Below, piece after piece: positions 42,714 to 49,092 of a stretch of DNA of 49,092 nucleotides. Numbering within the stretch: position 1 is the stretch's first letter; the number at the start of each line of letters is the position of its first letter. The notes beneath the pieces are model-generated. The model was given only the letters and a program-made list of their open reading frames with translations. It was not told the origin of the DNA and searched no databases. Source of the stretch: Candidatus Zymogenus saltonus (GTDB lineage Bacteria > Desulfobacterota > Zymogenia > Zymogenales > Zymogenaceae); the NCBI GenBank assembly GCA_016929395.1, contig JAFGIX010000055.1, positions 1-49,092 on the forward strand, read 5' to 3'. The position numbers were made by a program, and so were the translations under genes.

Positions 42714-43050
42714 CTTCCCTCACGGGCATCAGCTGTGATTGTCCCGGATAATTTAATCCCAGCTCTCCTCCCATCCGCTCGAGGTTTTTGGGCGTGATTA
42801 CGGTTTCATATTGTATCTTCAGCTCCCTGTTTTCCTTGAGGAGTATGTCCCGCTTCTCCGATAGGTCGATCATCTCGTAGTTAATCGTGACCACCGCAAC
42901 CCTCGTCAAGAGAAAGAGAAAGAGAGACACGGCGAACAAGAGTGCGCATAGGATATAGACGCCGAAGAGCCTGACGATACTCTCCCGGCGGGCGGACTTG
43001 TCCTTTTCCACCCTGATTATCCTCCCTGTCGCCAACGTCTCAATTCCCAC
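42691..43050 (-). CDS. ftsL: Cell division protein FtsL
   Basis: 119 aa bitopic protein: cytoplasmic tail, one transmembrane helix (about 27-50, LFGVYILCALLFAVSLFLFL), and a periplasmic coiled coil (LSEKRDILLKENRELKIQYE) ending with ITPKNLERMGGELGL, typical of FtsL-family proteins that bind FtsB and FtsQ. Sequence conservation in this family is weak; the call rests on topology and position between rsmH and ftsI. GTG start with GGAGG 7 nt upstream. Confidence 0.88.
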   Translation of the reverse strand: MGIETLATGRIIRVEKDKSARRESIVRLFGVYILCALLFAVSLFLFLLTRVAVVTINYEMIDLSEKRDILLKENRELKIQYETVITPKNLERMGGELGLNYPGQSQLMPVREDGEDTKK

Positions 43051-43051
43051 C

Positions 43052-44008
43052 TTAGATCCTCCTTGCCGCCCTCAGCTTTGCGCTCCTGGCCCTCCGGTTC
43101 TCCCTCACCTCGTCCTGAGTCGGTGTTACAGGTTTCTTCGTCAAAATAGTCAACAACGGCTCTTTCAACCGCCCCTCCGGCTCAACCCCCAATTCATACC
43201 TACCTCCTGCGCCCCCTTTTTCCGAGAACTTCCTGAAGGCGTTCTTGACTATCCTGTCCTCCAGCGAGTGAAACGAGACTATTACAATTACCCCCCCCTC
43301 CTTTAACAGTGTCATCGCCGCAGGCAAAAACTCCTCGAGGTTTCTGAGCTCCTCGTTCACGTAAATCCTCAGCGCCATGAAGACTCTCGTCGCCGGGTGT
43401 ATCTTTTTCCACCCCTTGGACCCTCCCGCCACACCCCTCACCACTATCCTCGAAAGCTCAAGTGCGTCACCGATCTCCCCCCTCCCCCTCGCGTTTACGA
43501 TCGCCCTGGCCACGCTTCTCGCCCTCCTCTCCTCGCCGAGCTCCCTGAATATCCTCTCGAGCTCCCGCTGGGGGAAGCGGTTGACCACCTCTTTTGCGTT
43601 TAATCCCACGTTTGTGTCGTATCTCATGTCGAGGGGGCCTCCGCCCTCGATCGAGAATCCTCTCTCCGCACAAGAGAGCTGGTGTGACCCGAGCCCCAGG
43701 TCAAGGAGGATCCCATCCACCTTCGATACTCCCTCCGCGACCAAAATGTCGACTATGTCTTTATAGTTTCCGTGCCTGACTATCGCCCTCTCACCCCAGG
43801 GAGAGAGCCTTTCCGCGGCCGTCTTAACGGCCTCGGAATCGAGGTCGACGCCGATGACGCGGCCGCCCGGCGCCGAGGCCTCGAGAATCGCCCAGGCGTG
43901 GCCCCCCTCCCCCACCGTTCCATCGAAGTAGACGCCGCCGTCAGACGGTCTCAAATACTCGATTACCTCCCTTGCCATTACGGGTTTATGTCGAGCTTCT
44001 TCCTCCAT
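43052..44008 (-). CDS. rsmH: 16S rRNA (cytosine1402-N4)-methyltransferase RsmH
   Basis: 318 aa SAM-dependent methyltransferase (formerly MraW). N-terminal HKPVMAREVIEYLRP, SAM loop YFDGTVGEGGHAWAIL, GVDLDSEAV, and DGILLDLGLGSHQLSCAERG. The segment FSIEGGGPLDMRYD and the late SFHSLEDRIVKNAF complete the RsmH signature. ATG 44008 is used; TTG 44017 is in frame, and neither has a clear Shine-Dalgarno. It lies 18 nt downstream of mraZ and 1 nt before ftsL. Confidence 0.96.
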   Translation of the reverse strand: MEEEARHKPVMAREVIEYLRPSDGGVYFDGTVGEGGHAWAILEASAPGGRVIGVDLDSEAVKTAAERLSPWGERAIVRHGNYKDIVDILVAEGVSKVDGILLDLGLGSHQLSCAERGFSIEGGGPLDMRYDTNVGLNAKEVVNRFPQRELERIFRELGEERRARSVARAIVNARGRGEIGDALELSRIVVRGVAGGSKGWKKIHPATRVFMALRIYVNEELRNLEEFLPAAMTLLKEGGVIVIVSFHSLEDRIVKNAFRKFSEKGGAGGRYELGVEPEGRLKEPLLTILTKKPVTPTQDEVRENRRARSAKLRAARRI

Positions 44009-44026
44009 AAGGGTCAATGTCCAAGG

Positions 44027-44458
44027 CTAAATCCCGAGATCTTCACCGATCTCCCCGAACCTCTCCGTTGTATCCTTCATCCCCTCATCCCACCTCTTCT
44101 TGTTCCAGAACTCGATCCTGTTTATCATCCCGGCCAGGATCACCTCCTTGTCGAGCTCCGCGTGGGTTCTCAGGTACTGCGGAATGAGAATCCTCCCCTG
44201 CTTGTCCACGGGGCACTCCACCGCGGAAGATATGAAAAACCTCTGAAAGGCGATGACGTTCTTGTTGTGCTGGGGGAGAACCGCCATCTTCCTCTCGACC
44301 TTCATCCACTCCTCTTCCGGATAGCCCACGAGACAATTCTCGTGGCGGGTGACGATCAGCTTTTCGTCGTAGTTCTCCCTCAGCAGATCCCTGAACTTCG
44401 AGGGTATGCTCAACCGCCCTTTCTGGTCTATGGTATGCTCGTAGTTGCCCCGAAACAT
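44027..44458 (-). CDS. mraZ: Transcriptional regulator MraZ
   Basis: 143 aa with two SpoVT-AbrB-like motifs, FRGNYEHTIDQKGRLSIPSK near the start and CPVDKQGRILIPQYLR near residue 83. Ring-shaped MraZ oligomers bind repeated TGGGN boxes at their own promoter and repress the dcw operon. Matching boxes are present at 44724-44753, so autoregulation is predicted. ATG has GGAGGG about 11 nt upstream. First gene of the cluster. Confidence 0.96.
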   Translation of the reverse strand: MFRGNYEHTIDQKGRLSIPSKFRDLLRENYDEKLIVTRHENCLVGYPEEEWMKVERKMAVLPQHNKNVIAFQRFFISSAVECPVDKQGRILIPQYLRTHAELDKEVILAGMINRIEFWNKKRWDEGMKDTTERFGEIGEDLGI

Positions 44459-44612
44459 CTCGTGTAAATCCCTCCCTGACCCTCAGACACTTAAGATTAA
44501 CGACCTCCTCCCCCGGCTTTTCGCAATTTGAGCCGGCACAACGAAAGTCGGAGGCAGAGAGACCTCTCCCGTCGCTATCCCGGGAACCTCGATTCTCCCC
44601 ATTCCCACATTT

Positions 44613-44642
44613 CCCCACCCTCCTCCCCGCCCGACTCCCCCC
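44613..44642 (-). other. G-quadruplex-capable tract in the dcw leader
   Basis: On the transcribed-message sense (minus) strand, four runs of three or more G separated by 1-4 bases (GGGGGGAGTCGGGC then GGGGAGGAGGGTGGGG), within an unusually G-rich stretch of the ~300-nt mraZ leader. Confidence 0.55.
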
Positions 44643-44723
44643 AACCGACTAAACCCGATCCACCCGTCTCCACTGACCCCACATGAAGCCGATTTACCTA
44701 TTTATTAATGGCCCCATCCTCCC

Positions 44724-44753
44724 CTTTCTGCCATTCTATGCCACTTTATCCCA
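44724..44753 (-). promoter_or_regulatory. MraZ operator boxes
   Basis: Minus strand reads TGGGATAAAG, TGGCATAGAA, TGGCAGAAAG in exact 10-bp register, followed by a weaker GGGAGGATGG. This matches the TGGGN-N5 direct-repeat pattern of known MraZ sites. They lie just downstream of the predicted start, positioned for repression. Confidence 0.8.
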
Positions 44754-44764
44754 CCCTCTTGTAA

Positions 44765-44793
44765 ACTATAGACTTGTTTGGGGGCTGTGTCAA
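44765..44793 (-). promoter_or_regulatory. Sigma-70 type promoter of the dcw cluster
   Basis: Minus-strand TTGACA (44788-44793), 17-nt spacer, TATAGT (44765-44770). Start predicted near 44758, directly before the MraZ boxes, with a leader of about 300 nt. Confidence 0.85.
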
Positions 44794-45163
44794 GAAAAAT
44801 GTATTTTTTTACTGTATTTTTTAATATTTGCGCCTTTAATTAGAGGATTTTCTCTCATTTTTTGCCCATTTATGGCCGCTTTCATTTAAAAAGGCGCCTC
44901 GGCGCTTTCTCAAAGAGACAGGTATGAAATTCCTTCGAGATATGTTCATCAAGGACACTGAGTGCAAAAACGGTATGGAAATGTCTTTCGGGCTATGGAA
45001 AACGTTTTCTTACTTTTCACCTTTCAGAATAATTACAGTCCACAGCTAAAAAACTGTCACTCCCTTAAACCGGCGACCATGATCACAAACGAGATTAATA
45101 AGAACCTCCGCTTTTCGCTTAAATATGGAGTAACCGCATCGACCAACGATGATTAAAAATCCT
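44794..45163. other. AT-rich divergent region, no gene recognised
   Basis: About 370 bases between the dcw promoter and the promoter of the TPR lipoprotein operon. I see no supported gene, no repeat, and no terminator; several short frames lack ribosome sites. Confidence 0.4.
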
Positions 45164-45192
45164 TTGACGATACCGGGTTGTTTTGATATACT
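45164..45192 (+). promoter_or_regulatory. Sigma-70 type promoter of the TPR lipoprotein operon
   Basis: TTGACG (45164-45169), 17-nt spacer, TATACT (45187-45192). A second overlapping candidate is TTGTTT (45178) with TACAAT (45201), also 17-nt spaced. Start near 45199, leader about 67 nt. Confidence 0.7.
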
Positions 45193-45265
45193 GTTAACAA
45201 TACAATATCTTAGACAAGCGGATAAGATACAAACAATAAACGGAGCGCCAGGAGGTAAAAGCCCA

Positions 45266-47044
45266 ATGCAAAAATATATAAGAAAGTGTGTCATATCGAT
45301 CCCGCTGACCTTGATCCTCTTTTCGATTCTGATCTTCACGGTCTCTTGTTCCACCATCAAGACGGCAAAACCGGTTTCAGGGGAAATCACCTCATTGCCC
45401 AGCGATCTCACCTCTTCGGAGGCGATATCCGAATACTACTTTATAGCGGCCCAGGTCTCGGCCTGGAACGGTGACATACCAAGGGCGATAAAGGAATACA
45501 AGAAGGCCATAGAATACAACCCCAAGAGCGCAGATTTACATTACGGGCTCGCAAGGCTCTACATGACCAACGGCGAGCCGGCCATGGCGCTCATAGAAGC
45601 GGAGATGGCGCTGATCCTTTCGCCCGATGATATCGAGATAATAAAGCTCCTTTCCGAGATATACGCGAGCCAGGGGAACGTCGAAAAGGCGGCGGAGGGA
45701 TACGATAAGATCATAGAGCTTAATCCGAAGGACAAGGATAACTACTTGAAGCTGTCCATCATCTATGTGGAAGCCAAGCAATTCGATAAAGGGATAGATG
45801 TTCTCAAGAGATACCTGAAGATAGACCCTAAATCTCCCGACATCTACTTTTACATCGGAAAGATCGAGATTTACAGAAATAATTACGACCAGGCCGAAGA
45901 CTACTTTATAAAGGTGCTGAAATACGATCCCGAATATGAGTCCGCCATAGCCGCCCTGGGCCTGCTCTACGAAGACAGGGGAGATTACGAGAGCGCCGCC
46001 AAGAAATACATAAGCATTTTAAAGAAGTATCCCGGCAACAACCTGCTTAGAAACAGGCTCGCCAAGATATACATCCTGTTGAACCGTCTTGAAGATGCGG
46101 TCGCCGAGTTCAAGAAGATGGAGCTCTACGGGTCCGAAAAGGACGAGATAGGAACCAAGATGGGCCTTATCTATTTTGAAATAGAGAAATACAAGGAAGC
46201 CATCGACGAGTTCGAGCCGGTCCTTACAAACGACCCCACGAATGACAAAGTACAATACTACCTGGCGATATGTTTAACCAAAATAGAGGAGAACGACAGA
46301 GCCCTTGAGGAATTCAGGAAGATCCCGGAAACATCCGAGTACTTCTCCAACTCCGCGTTTCAGATAGCCTATATCCTTCAGGACAAAGGGGATTACGACG
46401 GGGCGATAAAGGAGATAAACCGCGCCCTGAAATTGGAGCCGGAAAACGCAAATCTTTATCACATCCTCTCCAATTTGTACTTGAACAAGAAGGAATACGC
46501 AAAGTCGATCAAATCCATCGAGAAGTCAGTAAATCTCGACCCTGAATCCATAAACCACCTTTTCTATTACGGAGCCGTCCTGGAGCGCTCCGGGAATCAG
46601 AAGAAATCGATTGATGTAATGAAGAAGGTGATAGAGAGAGACCCGGAGAATGCCGACGCCCTGAACTATCTCGGGTATACGTACGCCGATATGGGTATAA
46701 ACCTGGACGAGGCCGAAATGCTGATCATAAAGGCCCTGACTCTGGAGCCGGACGACGGTTATATTGTGGACAGTCTGGGATGGGTCTATTATAAAAAGGG
46801 AAGGTATGCAGACGCCCTGAGAGAGATAAAGCGCGCCCTCACCCTGTCCCCCGACGACCCGATGATAAACGAGCACCTCGGCGATGTCAAGTATCGACTG
46901 GGAATGAACGACGACGAGGTCCTCTCCATCTATCAGAAGTCTCTCGAAATGGACCTGAAGAGCTACCTGGATCACCAGATAGAGACATTGAAGAAGAAGA
47001 TAGAATATCTAAAAGAGGGAAAGAAGATAGATGACCTTATTTAA
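45266..47044 (+). CDS. TPR-repeat lipoprotein
   Basis: 592 aa. A lipoprotein signal peptide with lipobox TVSC anchors the mature protein at Cys28. Then come about 13-14 tetratricopeptide repeats with consensus spacing, such as YGLARLYMTNGEPAMALIEA, ISVEAKQFDKGIDVLKRYLK-like units and DSLGWVYYKKGRYADALREI. Such proteins act as scaffolds in outer-membrane or periplasmic assemblies. ATG 45266 follows AGGAGGT by 9 nt; the frame is open back to 45149, but that region contains the predicted promoter, supporting the later start. The stop lies inside the next gene (14-nt overlap), indicating an operon with the DUF4292-like lipoprotein. Confidence 0.9.
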   Translation: MQKYIRKCVISIPLTLILFSILIFTVSCSTIKTAKPVSGEITSLPSDLTSSEAISEYYFIAAQVSAWNGDIPRAIKEYKKAIEYNPKSADLHYGLARLYMTNGEPAMALIEAEMALILSPDDIEIIKLLSEIYASQGNVEKAAEGYDKIIELNPKDKDNYLKLSIIYVEAKQFDKGIDVLKRYLKIDPKSPDIYFYIGKIEIYRNNYDQAEDYFIKVLKYDPEYESAIAALGLLYEDRGDYESAAKKYISILKKYPGNNLLRNRLAKIYILLNRLEDAVAEFKKMELYGSEKDEIGTKMGLIYFEIEKYKEAIDEFEPVLTNDPTNDKVQYYLAICLTKIEENDRALEEFRKIPETSEYFSNSAFQIAYILQDKGDYDGAIKEINRALKLEPENANLYHILSNLYLNKKEYAKSIKSIEKSVNLDPESINHLFYYGAVLERSGNQKKSIDVMKKVIERDPENADALNYLGYTYADMGINLDEAEMLIIKALTLEPDDGYIVDSLGWVYYKKGRYADALREIKRALTLSPDDPMINEHLGDVKYRLGMNDDEVLSIYQKSLEMDLKSYLDHQIETLKKKIEYLKEGKKIDDLI

Positions 47045-47939
47045 AGGTGCAGAGGGAGTCGTCTTCTTGAGGAGAGGTTTGAGGGCGGCCCCTGCTGTTG
47101 TCATTTCCGTTTCGATCATGCTTGTCCTGCTGTCCTGCGCAACATCAAAGCCCAAAAAGGCGAACAAGACGAGGCTCGATATCCCCCTGGTGCCGGTAAA
47201 CAGCACAGGAGAACTTTTCAGCAAGGTCAAGGAGACAAACGGCGTCTTGGAGTCAATCCGGGGGGTGGCGGAAATCTCCGTTTTATCTAAAAGCGAAAAG
47301 TACAGGATTACCGAGATCATCCTCGCAAAGAGGCCAGGTTACTTGAGGCTCGAAAGTCTCGGCCCCGTGGGACAGACCGTACTCTTCCTGGCGACTGACA
47401 ATAAGAAAATCTACATATATTCCCCTCTCGAGAACCGGTTCTATTTCGGGCTCGCCTCAAAAAAAAACCTTTCCATGATAGTCCCGCTCCCCTTCAAATC
47501 CGCCGACATAGTGGAGATCGTTCAGGGAAAGATGGACCACTCCAAATACTTCCCGTCGAAGATGACCCTTGACCTCGAAAAGGAGGAATATACGCTGACC
47601 GTCATGCCGGAAGACCCCACCCGCGGCATGGCATATCTTACCGTGGACGCCAGGACATTCTTCGTAACCGGGATGAAGCTCTACGACAGATACAACAACC
47701 TCATTATCGACGGAACATTCTCCGATTTCAGAAAGATCGATAACCACGTATTTCCAATGAACCTGAAATACAGGGTGCCGAGCGATTTGGTCTTCGTCGA
47801 AATCGAGATAGAATACCAGGATGTAAAGCTGAACGCCTTTATCGAGGAGTCCCGTTTTTCCATGACACCGCCCCACGGTGTGCAGGAGATAGATGTGGAC
47901 AAGACGATCATCAACTTCGACAGGACGCCTGTAGAATAA
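47031..47939 (+). CDS. LolB/DUF4292-like outer membrane lipoprotein
   Basis: 302 aa. Hydrophobic signal with lipobox LLSC (about 33-36), then GVLESIRGVAEISVLSKSEK, ILAKRPGYLRLESLGPVGQT and KKIYIYSPLENRFYFGLAS. These resemble the LolA/LolB half-barrel fold, closest to my memory of DUF4292 proteins. LolB accepts lipoproteins from LolA and inserts them in the outer membrane; whether this protein does so is inference. It starts within the end of the TPR lipoprotein gene and is followed by another TPR gene after 17 nt. The N-terminal ~20 residues before the hydrophobic core are longer than usual, so the start may be later. Confidence 0.8.
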   Translation: MTLFKGAEGVVFLRRGLRAAPAVVISVSIMLVLLSCATSKPKKANKTRLDIPLVPVNSTGELFSKVKETNGVLESIRGVAEISVLSKSEKYRITEIILAKRPGYLRLESLGPVGQTVLFLATDNKKIYIYSPLENRFYFGLASKKNLSMIVPLPFKSADIVEIVQGKMDHSKYFPSKMTLDLEKEEYTLTVMPEDPTRGMAYLTVDARTFFVTGMKLYDRYNNLIIDGTFSDFRKIDNHVFPMNLKYRVPSDLVFVEIEIEYQDVKLNAFIEESRFSMTPPHGVQEIDVDKTIINFDRTPVE

Positions 47940-47956
47940 CTATTTTGGAGGAAAAA

Positions 47957-48751
47957 GTGAGAATAAAAACCCATAAATACACATACCTTGGTAAAAAGAA
48001 AAGCGCAGTAATAGTCGCCCTTATCGCGGCCGTCGTCTTCTTCTGTCTGCCGGCAACCTCTTCCGCCTTTCAGAGCCTTGAAGATTGCCTGACGTGGGGA
48101 GATAACCTCTACGAGGCAAAGGACTATCTCGGCGCCGCGGAGTATTACGATCGGGGTCTCAAGATCGTAACCGATAACCACCCCAAAGAAGATATACTGA
48201 TAGGCCAGATTCAGATGCGTATAGGGCAGTGTTATCTCCATGTCTCGAACTTCAATGAGGCGTTGATCCATTTCTCCGAAGCGCTGAAGAGGGGAAAGAA
48301 CGCAAAGGCGGCCGAGCCGGACAAGGCAAAAATAGTAATCCTTATGTCCTATAACGCCATGCTCGATATATACGACAGCATCGGCCTCGAAAAACAGATG
48401 CTCGAGGTCACGGACGAGTTCATCATCTTTATTAAAGAATACCAGAAGGACCCCCTGCCGGAGAAACAAATCTCGAAATCGGACGTGAACAACTTTCTGG
48501 CGTATTGCTACGCCCAGAAGGGGGAAAACCTCGACGAGGCCCTGAAGCTCATCGACGAGGCCCTGAAGGAAAAACCGGAAAACTACGCAATGATGGACAC
48601 AAAGGGCTGGATATTGCATAAGATGGGCGAGAACAAAAAAGCTTTGAAGCTTTTGAAAAAGGCCCTGGAAATGTGCGAAAAGAAAGGTGAAAGGTGCACG
48701 GTGATAGAGCGTCACGTCAAGGAGGTCGAAAAGGCCGACTCGGGCGGGTAG
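47957..48751 (+). CDS. Exported TPR-repeat protein
   Basis: 264 aa from GTG 47957, which has GGAGG 6 nt upstream; the frame-opening TTG at 47945 lies over that site. The signal peptide (hydrophobic 20-34) is cleaved near SSA-FQ. TPR-like helical pairs fill the rest: WGDNLYEAKDYLGAAEYYDR, QIQMRIGQCYLHVSNFNEAL, CYAQKGENLDEALKLIDEAL and LHKMGENKKALKLLKKAL. Third gene of the operon with the TPR and DUF4292-like lipoproteins; together they look like a periplasmic/outer-membrane assembly set. Function not assignable from sequence alone. Confidence 0.87.
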   Translation: MRIKTHKYTYLGKKKSAVIVALIAAVVFFCLPATSSAFQSLEDCLTWGDNLYEAKDYLGAAEYYDRGLKIVTDNHPKEDILIGQIQMRIGQCYLHVSNFNEALIHFSEALKRGKNAKAAEPDKAKIVILMSYNAMLDIYDSIGLEKQMLEVTDEFIIFIKEYQKDPLPEKQISKSDVNNFLAYCYAQKGENLDEALKLIDEALKEKPENYAMMDTKGWILHKMGENKKALKLLKKALEMCEKKGERCTVIERHVKEVEKADSGG

Positions 48752-48875
48752 ACTCTCTTCCCCTTCCGTCTCCGCCGATTGGGATTTATGGGGGAAACTC
48801 GATCGCAGCCGCAAGCGGAGAGCGGTTTTTTCAACGGATGCCGGGGTCGTTAATATCAATACAAAATCCCAGTCC

Positions 48876-49092
48876 GTCATTCCCTTGGGAAATGGGAATC
48901 CAGCATATGTCATCCCCTTGGGAAACGGGAATCCAACAAATATCATCCCTTTGGGAAACGGAATCCAAAATATGTCATTCCCGTGAAAACGGGAATCCAG
49001 ATCAATATCTTTCTGGATTCCCAATCAAGTTGGGAATGACAGAATAAGACTCCCGGTCAAGTTGGGAATGACAGAATAAGACTCCCGGTCGA
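48876..49092. repeat. Palindromic REP-like repeats (ATTCCC...GGGAAT family)
   Basis: Four units start at 48876, 48909, 48942 and 48974, each of the form GTCATTCCC-loop-GGGAATCC. The clearest is ATTCCCGT-GAAA-ACGGGAAT. An inverted unit (GGATTCCCAA-TCAAG-TTGGGAAT) follows at about 49015, then a 32-bp direct duplication (49025-49056, 49057-49088) to the window end. This type of dispersed palindrome is common in proteobacterial intergenic DNA. Not CRISPR: units vary and no unique spacers separate them. Confidence 0.85.

Noticed and set aside
44979-45265. N-terminal extension of the TPR lipoprotein to 45149
   Set aside because: The extension contains the best promoter and would destroy the lipoprotein signal; ATG 45266 has a strong Shine-Dalgarno and gives a lipobox.
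47681-49024. 447-aa minus-strand open frame at the right end
   Set aside because: Runs antisense through the DUF4292-like and TPR genes and through the palindromic repeats (its repeated FPKGM segments are repeat translations).
48876-49092. CRISPR array with ~33-bp period
   Set aside because: Repeat units diverge and are adjacent palindromes without unique spacers; typical REP-like intergenic elements.

Overview
The window comes from a Gram-negative bacterium. It encodes meso-diaminopimelate peptidoglycan synthesis (MurE carries the DNPR motif), a TonB-dependent outer-membrane receptor, and several lipoproteins and LolA/LolB-fold proteins. The mix of genes (radical SAM enzyme beside ftsZ, TPR-rich envelope proteins, DUF1285, DUF1571, a DUF4292-like lipoprotein) and the GTCATTCCCG-type palindromes fit an uncultured deltaproteobacterial/Desulfobacterota-like lineage. 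No rRNA or other taxonomic marker is present, so this is inference. I see no tRNA, rRNA, CRISPR array, prophage or insertion sequence.

Layout. (1) 310-3440, minus: a five-gene operon from a clear promoter (3477-3505): Cys-rich protein, dtd, DUF1285 protein, a tiny beta-rich protein, and a membrane GGDEF protein whose GGDEF motif is destroyed. (2) 3975-5618, plus: a fatty acyl-CoA synthetase, then a 92-bp tandem repeat. (3) 6297-9401, plus: three consecutive genes for exported proteins sharing an aromatic-rich ~58-residue module ending in GYWVYxYPxWYIWG. They carry 1, 1 and 8 copies (10 in total), and the last copies arose by recent 261-bp duplication. I cannot assign this module to a characterised family; it is the best candidate here for something undescribed. 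(4) 9655-10767, minus: ddl with its own promoter. (5) 10994-17146, minus: a vitamin B12 uptake locus (btuF-btuC-btuD and btuB) with two cobalamin riboswitches. The first follows a consensus promoter and 46-bp tandem repeats and precedes a terminator. The second sits between btuD and btuB, followed by an 11-codon leader ORF and mutually exclusive Shine-Dalgarno pairings. (6) 17195-17953, minus: a DUF1571 LolA-fold protein. (7) 18151-21355, plus: ECF sigma factor, zinc-finger anti-sigma factor, two Spy/CpxP-like proteins flanking a small Asn/Gly-rich secreted protein, ended by a strong terminator. (8) 21435-23057, minus: a TIM-barrel glycosidase-like protein.

(9) 23325-44793, minus: a nearly complete division and cell wall (dcw) cluster in the order mraZ-rsmH-ftsL-ftsI-murE-murF-mraY-PilZ-murD-ftsW-murG-murC-murB-ftsQ-ftsA-ftsZ, extended by a radical SAM gene, a degenerate CPBP-like membrane protein and a TPR protein. 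It starts at a near-consensus promoter immediately followed by 10-bp-spaced MraZ boxes and a ~300-nt G-rich leader. A PilZ-like gene inside the cluster and the absence of ddl from it are unusual. Many junctions are 1-4 nt start/stop overlaps (ATGA, GTGA, TTGA), suggesting translational coupling. (10) 45164-48751, plus: a three-gene operon for a TPR lipoprotein, a LolB/DUF4292-like lipoprotein and an exported TPR protein. (11) 48876-49092: palindromic intergenic repeats running to the window end.

Start codons were chosen from Shine-Dalgarno position, signal-peptide fit and promoter position. GTG and TTG starts are common here.
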